From NCBI RefSeq assembly GCF_007971525.1, contig NZ_CP042437.1, positions 7,068,001 to 7,132,000 of the forward strand: 64,000 bases of DNA, written 5' to 3'. Made by a program: the position numbers and the translations under genes. This document shows, piece by piece, positions 28,450 through 36,454 of the stretch. The number at the start of each line of letters is the position of its first letter. Position 1 is the first letter of the stretch. The notes beneath the pieces were generated by a model that worked only from the letters and a program-made list of their open reading frames with translations, ran no database searches and was not told the origin of the DNA. Source of the DNA: Mucilaginibacter ginsenosidivorax. Lineage in GTDB: Bacteria; Bacteroidota; Bacteroidia; Sphingobacteriales; Sphingobacteriaceae.

Positions 28450-28620
28450 TGAAAAACTTATAAGAATGGTAAAAGATGGATTGTATGGTTAATTAGTTAT
28501 CAGGCGATAAATATATGATTATTTGCCCCGCCAGTCACATTGTAACGCCAGATCGTCCCCTCAACTATTCTGCTTGATCCTGTATTTGTAAGGATTGAAA
28601 AGGATTGCTAAAAAATAAAA

Positions 28621-28650
28621 AACCCTCTAAATCAGCGATTTATAGGGTTT
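28621..28650 (-). terminator. Terminator downstream of tRNA-Met
   Basis: The hairpin AACCCT-TAAATC / GATTTA-AGGGTT has T-runs on both strands. On the minus strand it lies 26 bp after the tRNA 3' end and is its likely terminator. Confidence 0.75.
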
Positions 28651-28675
28651 TTACACTGGCAAAGAAGCCATTCAG

Positions 28676-28749
28676 TGCGCCCACCTGGGCTCGAACCAGG
28701 GACCAAAAGATTATGAGTCTTCTACTCTAACCGACTGAGCTATAGGCGC
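28676..28749 (-). tRNA. tRNA-Met (CAT)
   Basis: On the minus strand a full cloverleaf can be drawn: acceptor GCGCCTA/TGGGCGC, D arm with AGCTCAGTCGGTTAGAGT, anticodon stem GAAGA/TCTTT around the loop CTCATAA (anticodon CAT), and T arm CCTGG-TTCGAGC-CCAGG. The discriminator base is A and no CCA is encoded. The G-C first pair and the lack of three GC pairs in the anticodon stem fit an elongator rather than an initiator. A CAT tRNA that is later modified to read ATA (Ile) cannot be excluded from sequence. Confidence 0.93.
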
Positions 28750-28813
28750 GGTTATTTGTGTTTATTTAACGGGTGCAATTTTACATATTTGCAGTCAATT
28801 TACAAAGCGCTTT

Positions 28814-29443
28814 ATGCAAAATATCAAAAATATCATCTTCGACTACGGTAACGTTATCTTTAATATCGATTTCAGACTGGTTCAGCAGGGTTGGAACCAC
28901 TTGGGTATCAGTAATGCTGCTGAGTTTTTTGGCCATAAACAGCAGGACGAAATTTTTGATAAATTTGACAGGGGGGAGGTGTCTGCAGGGGAGTTTAGGG
29001 ACTATATCAGGCAAAAATCGGGCAACCATGACCTTACAGATAGCCAAATAAACGGCGCGTGGAACAGTATGTTGCTTGGAATTGAACCAGGGAACCACGA
29101 ATTACTGCTGGACTTGAAAGCAAAATATCGCACATTTTTATTGAGTAACATCAACGCCATCCATTATGATCACATTATGGAATACCTGAAAAATGATTTT
29201 GGATTTGATGGCAACGATCATCTTTTCGAAAAAGCGTATTACTCGCATCTCACCGGCAAACGCAAGCCCGAAGCCAGGATATTCCAAATGGTATTGGATG
29301 AAAATAACCTTAACCCAGCCGAGACGCTTTTTATAGACGACAGCCCGCAACATTTGGAGGGTGCCCAAAAGTTAGGAATCCAGACACTTTTAATGACTAA
29401 GCCAGATACTATTCAGCAGTTTTTTAAAAGATCGGGCTTATAA
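28814..29443 (+). CDS. HAD family hydrolase
   Basis: A 209-residue cytoplasmic phosphatase of the haloacid dehalogenase superfamily, subfamily IA. Motif I is IIFDYGNVIF (the second catalytic Asp is replaced by Gly-Asn as in the YihX-like branch), motif II is LLSNINA, motif III is GKRKPEARIF and motif IV is TLFIDDSPQHLEGA. The helical cap lies between motifs I and II. Relatives such as YihX dephosphorylate sugar 1-phosphates. The exact substrate is open. It sits between a tRNA and a convergent AraC-type regulator, with no operon partner. Confidence 0.9.
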   Translation: MQNIKNIIFDYGNVIFNIDFRLVQQGWNHLGISNAAEFFGHKQQDEIFDKFDRGEVSAGEFRDYIRQKSGNHDLTDSQINGAWNSMLLGIEPGNHELLLDLKAKYRTFLLSNINAIHYDHIMEYLKNDFGFDGNDHLFEKAYYSHLTGKRKPEARIFQMVLDENNLNPAETLFIDDSPQHLEGAQKLGIQTLLMTKPDTIQQFFKRSGL

Positions 29444-29514
29444 TGGGAATTTAAATGAGCCGGCAACTTTTATGGCGCGAATAATTTAATACAACTTTTA
29501 TGAGTGCCAATTAG

Positions 29515-30492
29515 TTAGTTCAAATACTCGCGTTGATATTTATTCCTGTAATCCATAGGAGACAAACCGGTAATACGCTTAAATGTGTTACGGAAGGCTT
29601 TATTATCGGTGTAGCCAACATTATACATTACCTCGTTCACATTATCGCGGGATGTTTCAAGACTTACTTTGGCTGCTTCTATTTTTACCCGTTGAATATA
29701 TTCGGCCACAGTGTTGGATGTGGCTTTTTTAAACCGGCGTTCCAGATTGCGCCTGCCTAAGGCAAACATGGATGCCAGTTGTTCGACACTTATTTTCTCT
29801 GAATAGTTTTTCTCGATAAATTCCTGTGCTTTTTTTATAGGGTCATCCGAATGGTCTTTTTGTCCCTGGAAAATAATAAACGAGGACTGGTTAGTACGCT
29901 CCATTTCTATAGCAAATACCTTTGAACTTAAAATGGCCATATCCCGGCCGGCAAACTTTTCAATCAGGTATAAGATCAGGTTAAGATATGAGAATGCGCC
30001 GCCGCTTGAGTAAATCCCCTGTTCGTCGGTAATAATTTTCTCAGTTACCAGGTTTACATCCGGGAACATGGTACGGAACTGGTTGGCGGCCATCCAATGG
30101 GTAGCACAGCTTTTACCTTTCAGCAAGCCGGTTGATGCCAGCAGGAACGCTCCCATACATAAACTGGCTATTTCGGCGCCGTTTTTATATTGATCAGTTA
30201 TCCACGGTATAAATTCTTTATTGTTTTCAATAGCGCTCGTTATTTCGCCGTCAAGTGCAGGAATAATAATCAGATCTGTTTTTTTTACATCCGAAATTAA
30301 AAGATGCGAATTTACGGTAAAGCAACCACCACTGATTGGCGTTTCTTTTTGCAGCCCAACAAGCTCAACTTTAAAAACAGGTTCTTTTCCCATTGATAAA
30401 AAAAACTGGTTCACCTGGGTAAATAACTGGCGCGAACCTTCAAGGCTGCCTAATATTGCGCCTTTGGGTATCAGGATAGATATATGCTTCAT
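29515..30492 (-). CDS. GlxA family AraC-type regulator (DJ-1/PfpI domain)
   Basis: A 325-residue regulator with two parts. Residues 1-~190 are a DJ-1/PfpI-like domain with IASLCMGAFLLASTGLLKG around the nucleophile-elbow cysteine, used here for sensing rather than catalysis. Residues ~220-320 are an AraC helix-turn-helix domain (VEQLASMFALGRRNLERRFK and VNEVMYNVGYTDNKAFRNTF). This is the GlxA/FtrA layout. It is encoded just after the sugar dehydrogenase gene on the same strand, with about 55 bp between the start of this gene and the dehydrogenase stop, so co-expression is possible. The effector is unknown. Confidence 0.92.
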   Translation of the reverse strand: MKHISILIPKGAILGSLEGSRQLFTQVNQFFLSMGKEPVFKVELVGLQKETPISGGCFTVNSHLLISDVKKTDLIIIPALDGEITSAIENNKEFIPWITDQYKNGAEIASLCMGAFLLASTGLLKGKSCATHWMAANQFRTMFPDVNLVTEKIITDEQGIYSSGGAFSYLNLILYLIEKFAGRDMAILSSKVFAIEMERTNQSSFIIFQGQKDHSDDPIKKAQEFIEKNYSEKISVEQLASMFALGRRNLERRFKKATSNTVAEYIQRVKIEAAKVSLETSRDNVNEVMYNVGYTDNKAFRNTFKRITGLSPMDYRNKYQREYLN

Positions 30493-30547
30493 ATCTCAAA
30501 AATATAATAAAGCGTTAATGCAAACAATACTTTGTTTAAAACTCATA

Positions 30548-31987
30548 TTATTTGTGTCTTATATTCTTTCTGGTTTTTTTGTATATGTAAGTTGCTATCT
30601 GGTCGATATCATACTTACTAATAGCGCCGTTCCATGCGGGCATGCCCTGGTCTGTAATGCCATTTGTTATGTTTTTGATAATGGATGCTTTAGTTGAGCC
30701 ATATTTAAATTTGCCGGCAAGCAGATTTTGTGTTTTATCAGTTCCCTGTAAATTATCGCCATGGCAACTGGCACATAGTTGTTGAAACATCATGCCCGCG
30801 GTATGTTTTTGTGTTGGTTTTGGAATTGGCTTATTTTCAATAAGTTTTTGGGATAGCAAAGACTTATCGCTACTGCCCGATGGCCTCAGCCGCAATATCA
30901 TATCGTAATTGGGGCGCGGGCTACCTTCTGCCGGGTCGATTTGGGAAGTGGAAAAGTAGATGTAACCATCGGGCCCTGTCACTAACGACCGGATACGTCC
31001 ATACTGTTGCTTTAGGAGTATTTCCTGCCCGGTAATTTTATCATGGTCAAGTTGTATTTTTAAAATTTGCTCGCCCCTTAAACTAGCAACCAGCAGGTAA
31101 CCTTGTAATTGTGGAAATGCTTTGCCCGAATAAAACATAGCCTCGCCGGGGCCGATGGATGGTGTGTACTCGGCCAACGGGGTGTTCATGCCAATTTTGG
31201 TATCGCGGTGGTGTATTACCGGCCATCCGTAATTTTCGCCCTTTTTTATGATGTTAATTTCATCCCCTCCGGTAGGCCCGTGTTCTGAGTTGAAAAGTGT
31301 GCCGGTTCCTGGTTCAAAGGCAAGGCCCTGGGTATTGCGATGCCCGTAGCTCCAAATTTCTTTACGGGCAGTATCGTTGTTATAAAAAGGATTGTCGGAT
31401 GGGATGCTGCCATCATCGTTAACCCGCAAAATTTTGCCGTTGTAGGCCTTTAAATCCTGTGCTAAGGCTGGTTGGTCGGCGTCTCCGGTAGTTATCCATA
31501 GTTTTTTATCGGGTCCGAATACAAGGCGACACCCGGTATGATTTTGATTAGCCGGGATTCCTTTTAATATGTTAAAAGGGTTAGTAAGGGTATCGTTTTT
31601 GAAAATATAACGAGTGATGGCTAAATGCATCCTATTATCCTCAAGATAATCGTTAGCTATATAAATATAACGGTTGTTGGTAAAATCGGGATGGATGCAC
31701 ATACCTAATAACCCGGATTTATTTCGTAAGGGTATACCGGGGATAATAAAAGCAGGTTTTGCTAATAACTTACCATCGCGATAAATGCGCACACGTCCGG
31801 GGCGCTCGGTAAACAGCATGCTTTTATCCGGCAAAAAAACAATTTGCCAGGGTACTACCAGGTTTGTTGCCAGGGTATCTACTTTATAACCTGCAGGAGG
31901 GCTTGCGTGGGGTAATTGTCCTTCATTATATATAAACGCGCTTAATGTAAAGCAAGCAATACAAATAATCAGCAGTCCTTTTTTCAT
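30548..31987 (-). CDS. PQQ-dependent sugar dehydrogenase fused to cytochrome c
   Basis: A 479-residue periplasmic protein. A signal peptide (MKKGLLIICIACFTLSAF) is followed by a six-bladed glucose/sorbosone dehydrogenase (GSDH, PF07995) propeller at about 30-370: VVPWQIVFLPD, GLLGMCIHPDF, ITTGDADQ, SYGHRNTQGLAF, NSEHGPTGGDEIN. The C-terminal ~85 residues hold a class I cytochrome c with haem motif CASCH near residue 405 and a likely axial Met in QGMPAWNG. The fusion lets electrons from sugar oxidation pass straight to the bound haem. The exact sugar is unknown. A terminator is not obvious. Confidence 0.92.
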   Translation of the reverse strand: MKKGLLIICIACFTLSAFIYNEGQLPHASPPAGYKVDTLATNLVVPWQIVFLPDKSMLFTERPGRVRIYRDGKLLAKPAFIIPGIPLRNKSGLLGMCIHPDFTNNRYIYIANDYLEDNRMHLAITRYIFKNDTLTNPFNILKGIPANQNHTGCRLVFGPDKKLWITTGDADQPALAQDLKAYNGKILRVNDDGSIPSDNPFYNNDTARKEIWSYGHRNTQGLAFEPGTGTLFNSEHGPTGGDEINIIKKGENYGWPVIHHRDTKIGMNTPLAEYTPSIGPGEAMFYSGKAFPQLQGYLLVASLRGEQILKIQLDHDKITGQEILLKQQYGRIRSLVTGPDGYIYFSTSQIDPAEGSPRPNYDMILRLRPSGSSDKSLLSQKLIENKPIPKPTQKHTAGMMFQQLCASCHGDNLQGTDKTQNLLAGKFKYGSTKASIIKNITNGITDQGMPAWNGAISKYDIDQIATYIYKKTRKNIRHK

Positions 31988-32010
31988 TTTATCAAGGTTA
32001 GTAAAGTTGA

Positions 32011-32514
32011 CTACATCGTTGGAGATTGTTCATAAATAGTCCATAACTGTTCGGGTGTGGTCCTTTTTGCTGCCAGGATAATGGCCGAGTTTACTTTACC
32101 CTTAATGTCGGCCGGCGTGAGGTATAAGTCGGTGCCTTTCAATTTAATAAGATAAGTATCCTTTTTTACGCCGATAAATTCATATTCCTGGTTAGGCGAA
32201 GCATCAACCAATGGTTGCTCTTCAAATGCTACATTGATATCGGCCTTTGTAACCGGTTGAAAAGTTTTGTTGGTGAGTAAGTTTTGTAGCTGATAGCTAT
32301 TTCCACTGGTATTTTTAAAATTCCAGGTCATACATTTCCAATTTTCGGGATAGTAGGCAACCAAGGGTGTGCCATTTTTTGATCCGGCATCCTTTACTCT
32401 TAACAGCATACCGGTTTGCACATTTTTGATGGCATAGTTGCCTTTAATATCCTGGGCCGAAGCAAAAAATGAGAGCGAAAGCTGAAGACTCAGGATAAGT
32501 AATGTTTTTTTCAT
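32011..32514 (-). CDS. Secreted ricin-type (RICIN/beta-trefoil-like) protein
   Basis: A 167-residue exported protein with signal peptide MKKTLLILSLQLSLSFFASA-Q. The mature part reads like a RICIN carbohydrate-binding beta-trefoil: GNYAIKNVQTGMLLRVKDAGSKNGTPLV, a W motif (TWNFKN), YQLQNLLTNKTF, and a final EQLWTIYE that matches the QxW repeat. It is shorter than three full repeats. It lies 23 bp upstream of the sugar dehydrogenase gene on the same strand, so both may be one transcript. Sugar binding is inferred. Confidence 0.72.
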   Translation of the reverse strand: MKKTLLILSLQLSLSFFASAQDIKGNYAIKNVQTGMLLRVKDAGSKNGTPLVAYYPENWKCMTWNFKNTSGNSYQLQNLLTNKTFQPVTKADINVAFEEQPLVDASPNQEYEFIGVKKDTYLIKLKGTDLYLTPADIKGKVNSAIILAAKRTTPEQLWTIYEQSPTM

Positions 32515-33219
32515 GGCTAGGTAAATGGTTAAACTATTAAATCAACCCTCAATTTAACCAAATTGTTTGATTATTGGCACACCTGGCTAAAAACAGTTTG
32601 GCATACCTGTAATTAACAAATTTGGCCTCAATTTAGAATCCTGCTGCTTTATTTGGCAGGTTTTTGGCTAATTTTTCAGGATTTTTTGTCAGTGACACTG
32701 GGTGGTGTCATGCTCTATGACAAATTGGCAAAAAAAATATCAAAAAGCTAAGGAGATAAAAAGATGCGATTAATAGTGCTGTTTTTTTGTTGAAACGACA
32801 AATGGGCCAATATTTTTTCAGGGAAAAGGCTTTTTTGGAACATATTTTTCTTTTTTTAAGGTAAAACACATCGATTTTTAGTTATGTCAGGTTTTTATGA
32901 CACAATTTTATCGATTTCTGGTGTTCGGAAATTTTACTTCTGAAAAAAAGAGTTTATTTTTTTATTGCTCCTTAAACCATCTTTTTATTTTTCGAAATAG
33001 CCTTTCAAGTTTTATGAATTTTAAAATACGGCAATTTTATTTTTTTGCTTTTTAGCCTTCAAAATCCCGGGTATTTTTATGGCACGTTTTTAGTCGATGA
33101 CTGTTCAGGAAACCGAAAATGTTTATCACTTAAGCCCATATAAATTAGGGATTTATGCGATTAACAATATGCTTCCTGGAGCTATTAATAATATATAAAT
33201 CACTTAAAAAATTAAAACT
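32515..33219. other. AT-rich 705-bp gene desert ahead of the microprotein genes
   Basis: No frame of useful size and no RNA that I recognise. It is very AT rich with many T-runs. On the plus strand TGGCA recurs at 32575, 32599, 32654, 32726 and 33080. One copy, TGGCAGG-TTTT-TGGCT at 32654-32669, keeps the GG-N10-GC spacing of a sigma-54 promoter. A small hairpin GACAC/GTGTC lies near 32694-32709. It may be a long leader or regulatory region for the ORFs at 33220 and 33351. Confidence 0.45.
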
Positions 33220-33300
33220 ATGTTAATCGTATTAGAAGTTGCCGCATTTTTAGCAGTTATTGTATTACCGTTAATTCCAGCTAAAAAAGTTGCGAAATAA
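33220..33300 (+). CDS. Membrane microprotein 1 (26 residues)
   Basis: A 26-codon ORF beginning MLIVLEVAAFLAVIVLPLIP and ending AKKVAK. It is a single hydrophobic segment with a positively charged tail, so it should insert in the membrane with the C-terminus in the cytoplasm. A second copy starts 131 bp downstream. The two agree at 23 of 26 residues. Five codon differences are synonymous and three change one hydrophobic residue for another, which argues for selection on the protein. Both have the same leader, AAATTAAAA plus 2-3 bases before ATG. I know no named family. Size and charge resemble small membrane regulators and type I toxins. Confidence 0.75.
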   Translation: MLIVLEVAAFLAVIVLPLIPAKKVAK

Positions 33301-33350
33301 TTAGGTATCAAACCCCATCAATAATTTAATAATCATTAAAAATTAAAATC

Positions 33351-33431
33351 ATGTTAATCGTATTAGAAGTTGCCCTGTTTTTAGCAGTAATCATTGTTCC
33401 TTTGATCCCAGCTAAAAAAGTTGCGAAATAA
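33351..33431 (+). CDS. Membrane microprotein 2 (26 residues)
   Basis: Tandem paralogue of the ORF at 33220, with the same length, first eight residues (MLIVLEVA) and last ten (PLIPAKKVAK). Residues 9, 15 and 16 differ (L, I, V against A, V, L). A strong terminator follows 28 bp after the stop and ends the pair. They are separated by 50 bp with no terminator, so they are probably co-transcribed. No homologue is known to me. It could act as a dimer or heterodimer with its twin, as a cofactor of a larger membrane protein, or as a type I toxin-like peptide. Confidence 0.75.
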   Translation: MLIVLEVALFLAVIIVPLIPAKKVAK

Positions 33432-33459
33432 TTAAGGTATTACATTTAGTTGTAAACAA

Positions 33460-33494
33460 AAGATGGATAGCGTTTAGGCTACCCATCTTTTTTG
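33460..33494. terminator. Terminator after the microprotein pair
   Basis: The stem AAGATGG-TAGC / GCTA-CCATCTT, with one mismatch and a 6-nt loop, is followed by TTTTTTG. It lies between the microproteins on plus and the end of the thioredoxin gene on minus, and may serve both. Confidence 0.8.
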
Positions 33495-33512
33495 TTTTAT
33501 AAGGGTAGGTTG

Positions 33513-34349
33513 TTATTGCTGATTTAAATACATATCCAATTGCTCATATAACTGTTGTTTATCACCCGGGCTTTTGGCAGCGCTGATAACTACGCTGCCC
33601 GCTTTACTGGTAATAAGGTAACGGGGCATATAAACCATCGCTGTATCGTTGCCAAGCGCGTTGTGATATAAGTTGTCATACGTTTTATCATCCAGGAAAA
33701 TATGGCTGCCGTCCAATTTATATTTTTCTATCTGTTGTTTCCACAAATACCGGTTACCCCGGGATAAATACAGGTAAGCTATGTTGGCGTTTGTTTTGTA
33801 TCGCGATTTTAAGGGTTGGGTAAAGTTTTCAAACTCGGCCAGGCAGGGGCCACAGGTTGTGCCCCAAAAATCAACATATACTACTTTGCCTTTAAAATTG
33901 TCGGCAATCAATTTTTTAAACGAGGCGTTGCCGTAGTTAATATCAATAAATTTGACACCCTGTGGTGTATTAAATACCGTCACTCCAAGAAGCTTTAAAC
34001 CCAAAAACACAATTGCCATGCTAACTATGTGCACTAATGATTTAAAAAAGTCAGTTTTATTGGTCTTTACGAACTTGCTGAGCATATAAATACCAGCGAT
34101 TAGCAATAGCAGGCTAAAAAAAGCTTTAAATGCAATAAGTAATGTTAAAGTCTGGTTGCGGTCAAATGCTTTATCTAAAATTGCGGCTTTATCCTGCTTG
34201 CTAAAATTGTAAACGTCCTGCACTGCGTAAATAACCTGTTCTCTCACTTCTGTTTGCCAGGCAAGGTAATGCGTTCCGATATCGACTATTAAAAGCGGCA
34301 CGCATGCCAGTAAGATAGCCCCAATCCAAAAGTTTGATGATCTGATCAT
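33513..34349 (-). CDS. Membrane-anchored TlpA-like thioredoxin protein
   Basis: A 278-residue protein. The N-terminal ~125 residues hold about three hydrophobic segments (near 7-28, 68-90 and 105-125). The C-terminal ~150 residues form a thioredoxin-fold domain facing the periplasm. The redox motif is CGPC in VVYVDFWGTTCGPCLAEFENF, and a cis-Pro region is seen in MVYMPRYLI. Likely role: thiol-disulfide exchange on exported proteins. Last gene of the minus-strand ABC/GntR operon, 27 bp after the GIN-type gene, though its role there is unclear. Confidence 0.88.
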   Translation of the reverse strand: MIRSSNFWIGAILLACVPLLIVDIGTHYLAWQTEVREQVIYAVQDVYNFSKQDKAAILDKAFDRNQTLTLLIAFKAFFSLLLLIAGIYMLSKFVKTNKTDFFKSLVHIVSMAIVFLGLKLLGVTVFNTPQGVKFIDINYGNASFKKLIADNFKGKVVYVDFWGTTCGPCLAEFENFTQPLKSRYKTNANIAYLYLSRGNRYLWKQQIEKYKLDGSHIFLDDKTYDNLYHNALGNDTAMVYMPRYLITSKAGSVVISAAKSPGDKQQLYEQLDMYLNQQ

Positions 34350-34376
34350 GACTTAGGCGATTATAACGTTCAAAAT

Positions 34377-35141
34377 TCAATGCAGCTGACTTTGCATATA
34401 AGTTGCCCTGCCGGTAAGTTGAATTTTAGCAGTACTATCAAGCCGACCCGAAACGAACTGTCCGGCGGGTTTTTCATCAATTTTGAGGCTGCTTTTGCCC
34501 AGTAGCGAATAGCTAAGCATGTTAATACGATTGCTTTTTGTAATGCTTACATATGAGCTGTCGGCCGCTACCACATCCAGTTTTTTAACCGACAGGTTGT
34601 TTACATCGTAATGACTGCCATCAGCAACATGCAGTTTTAAAGAATCGGCATTGTTTAGGTCGCCGGCAATAGTTACAAAAGCGAATTTAATGTCGACAGA
34701 TTGAACATCGTCTGTAAAAATCTTTACGATATCACCCTCATCATTCCAGTTCCTGGCGTTGTTATCAAATTTGTCTCTCACCCTGAAGGCAATAAACAGT
34801 GTGTCGTTTTTTACTAATGTTTCAAGGTTTTCCTTTAATTCGCTGTTCACCGTTACCGTGTTGCCGCCGGGCTGTGTTGTTTGGATGTTTTTGCCTATCC
34901 AGATGCGGGCCATCCACTGTTCAAAGCTGCCGGTTTCTTTCATCTTAAGCGATCCATCTATCACTATATGTTTAAACGCCGGCGAAACGGGCTTGGTAAC
35001 AAATACGCTGTTATCTTGCGGGTACAGGTCGCGGTTAAAGTTACCCTTGTTATACTGGGCTTTAAGGAGCAGATTGTATGCCAGTAATGATACCGGAATA
35101 CAGGTAAAAAGTATGATGATTAATTTGGTGCTGGTTTTCAT
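34377..35141 (-). CDS. GIN/DUF2807-like exported protein
   Basis: A 254-residue protein with one N-terminal hydrophobic segment (LIIILFTCIPVSLLAYNLLL), then an all-beta mature region: FKHIVIDGSLKM, NTVTVNSELKENLETLVKND, SVDIKFAFVTIAGDLNNADSLKL, SSLKIDEKPAGQFVSGRLD. The repeated short strands fit the GIN domain (DUF2807) beta-helix family common in Bacteroidota. It lies 16 bp after the GntR gene and 27 bp before the thioredoxin gene, clearly in the operon. Function unknown. Confidence 0.7.
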   Translation of the reverse strand: MKTSTKLIIILFTCIPVSLLAYNLLLKAQYNKGNFNRDLYPQDNSVFVTKPVSPAFKHIVIDGSLKMKETGSFEQWMARIWIGKNIQTTQPGGNTVTVNSELKENLETLVKNDTLFIAFRVRDKFDNNARNWNDEGDIVKIFTDDVQSVDIKFAFVTIAGDLNNADSLKLHVADGSHYDVNNLSVKKLDVVAADSSYVSITKSNRINMLSYSLLGKSSLKIDEKPAGQFVSGRLDSTAKIQLTGRATYMQSQLH

Positions 35142-35157
35142 ATATTGATATTAAGGT

Positions 35158-35529
35158 TTAGTTGTTAGGTTTATTTATAAATTCCTGGTACCTGCTTTGC
35201 AAATCGTTTCCGGGGATGCCAAGCATCTGCATTTTTTTAAATAGGAGGGGCAATTCTTCGTCTATAAACTGGTCTCGCCTTGTTTTCAGGATGTTTTTTG
35301 CGGCGTTTGCCTGTACAAAATAACCCATGCCGCGTTTTGTGTAAATTATTTCCTGTGTTTGCAGGTGCTCATATGATCGCATTACTGTGTTGGGGTTTAC
35401 CTCCAACATAACAGCAAGCTCACGTACCGAAGGTATTTTTTCATCCTCCTGCCATATCTTTAGTTGTATTTTGTCGCACACATAATCTGCTATCTGCAGG
35501 TATATGGCTTGTGTATTGTTAAAATCCAT
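35158..35529 (-). CDS. GntR family regulator, YtrA type
   Basis: A 123-residue regulator with a winged helix-turn-helix at residues ~10-78 (IYLQIADYVCDKIQLKIWQ, then VRELAVMLEVNPNTVMRSYEHL) and only a short helical tail of ~45 residues in place of a large effector domain. That is the YtrA subfamily layout, usually encoded with ABC transporter genes. It is the third gene of the operon after the ATPase and the membrane subunit, and likely represses the operon by binding the palindrome at 37301-37324, ahead of the first gene. Confidence 0.92.
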   Translation of the reverse strand: MDFNNTQAIYLQIADYVCDKIQLKIWQEDEKIPSVRELAVMLEVNPNTVMRSYEHLQTQEIIYTKRGMGYFVQANAAKNILKTRRDQFIDEELPLLFKKMQMLGIPGNDLQSRYQEFINKPNN

Positions 35530-35547
35530 GGTTTTTACCTTTGAGGG

Positions 35548-36444
35548 TTACAATTCTTTTTCTTTAAGCCTGAACCAGGTAATTAACCATAAAAAAGGTA
35601 TGCTTATCACCAGCAGGGCGTAAAAAAACGCGTGGTATTTATTGCGTACTTCCGTGTTGTATGATATATAATTAACACCGTTGTGCTTTTTCTTCACAAA
35701 CCAATTGTTAATCTCCATTTCTGAATAAGGCATTGCAGAGCGAATTCGTGTCCAGGTGGATTCTTTCACTTCTTTATGGGCTACAATATTGTGGTTTACA
35801 TCGTAATAGGTTTCGCTGATGTTGGCAATAACAGGTTTTTCGGTGTTTATAGTTACTATTCGCCTGGCAATCAAAGGATTTGAAATTATTACGCCGAAAA
35901 ACACAATAATTACCAATATCGCCGATTTTATAAATACATAGCGTTTAAACAGCACCGAGCAAAATAGTGCTACACTTTGAAGTATCAGGAATATGAAAAT
36001 AAATATAAATTCTTCCAGGTCGCCGTTCGCAACGTACAGCAAGTTGTTGCTGCCAATCAGCTCCCGGTCTACATAATGGCCAATGATTATTAAAGGGTAT
36101 ACAATAACAACAAAGCAAACCGGGAAAACAATAATGCTATATATTGCGGCCACCACAAATTTTTCAAGCGCCGATGCCGGAAGCATTAAAGCCTGGATGC
36201 CGGCATGTTTAGTATTAAACTGGCTTAAAATGGTGGTAGCAAAAATGCTTCCGACTACTACCATACTTAAAAAAAACAGGTTTTTCTGGGAGCGCTTGTC
36301 AAACCCCTCAAACGATGATATATTGTATATGATGAGGCCGGCGATGATCCCTGCCATAGCCAGCATACCCAATATATATAGCTGCTGATTTTCGGCCCAT
36401 TGCTTGCGTACCAGCAACCAAATTCTGTGTATTGAAATTTGCAT
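35548..36444 (-). CDS. ABC transporter membrane subunit
   Basis: A 298-residue integral membrane protein with about six hydrophobic segments (for example LGMLAMAGIIAGLIIYNI, LFFLSMVVVGSIFATTIL, VVAAIYSIIVFPVCFVVIVY, FIFIFIFLILQSVALFC, ILVIIVFFGVIISN, and YALLVISIPFLWLITW near the end). It has a ~90-residue extracytoplasmic loop before the last one. No ATP-binding motif. It lies 10 bp after the ABC ATPase gene and 18 bp before the GntR gene, so it is the permease partner. It does not match the FtsX family of the large array. Substrate unknown. Confidence 0.85.
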   Translation of the reverse strand: MQISIHRIWLLVRKQWAENQQLYILGMLAMAGIIAGLIIYNISSFEGFDKRSQKNLFFLSMVVVGSIFATTILSQFNTKHAGIQALMLPASALEKFVVAAIYSIIVFPVCFVVIVYPLIIIGHYVDRELIGSNNLLYVANGDLEEFIFIFIFLILQSVALFCSVLFKRYVFIKSAILVIIVFFGVIISNPLIARRIVTINTEKPVIANISETYYDVNHNIVAHKEVKESTWTRIRSAMPYSEMEINNWFVKKKHNGVNYISYNTEVRNKYHAFFYALLVISIPFLWLITWFRLKEKEL

Positions 36445-36454
36445 GTCTTTTTTG

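Noticed and set aside
28773..29098. Overlapping frames on both strands next to the tRNA
   Set aside because: They are shadows of the HAD hydrolase gene, which carries all four family motifs.
32574..32580. Sigma-54 promoter at TTGGCAC (32574)
   Set aside because: The second element is at the wrong distance (GG-N8-GC), so it is counted only as one of the TGGCA words.
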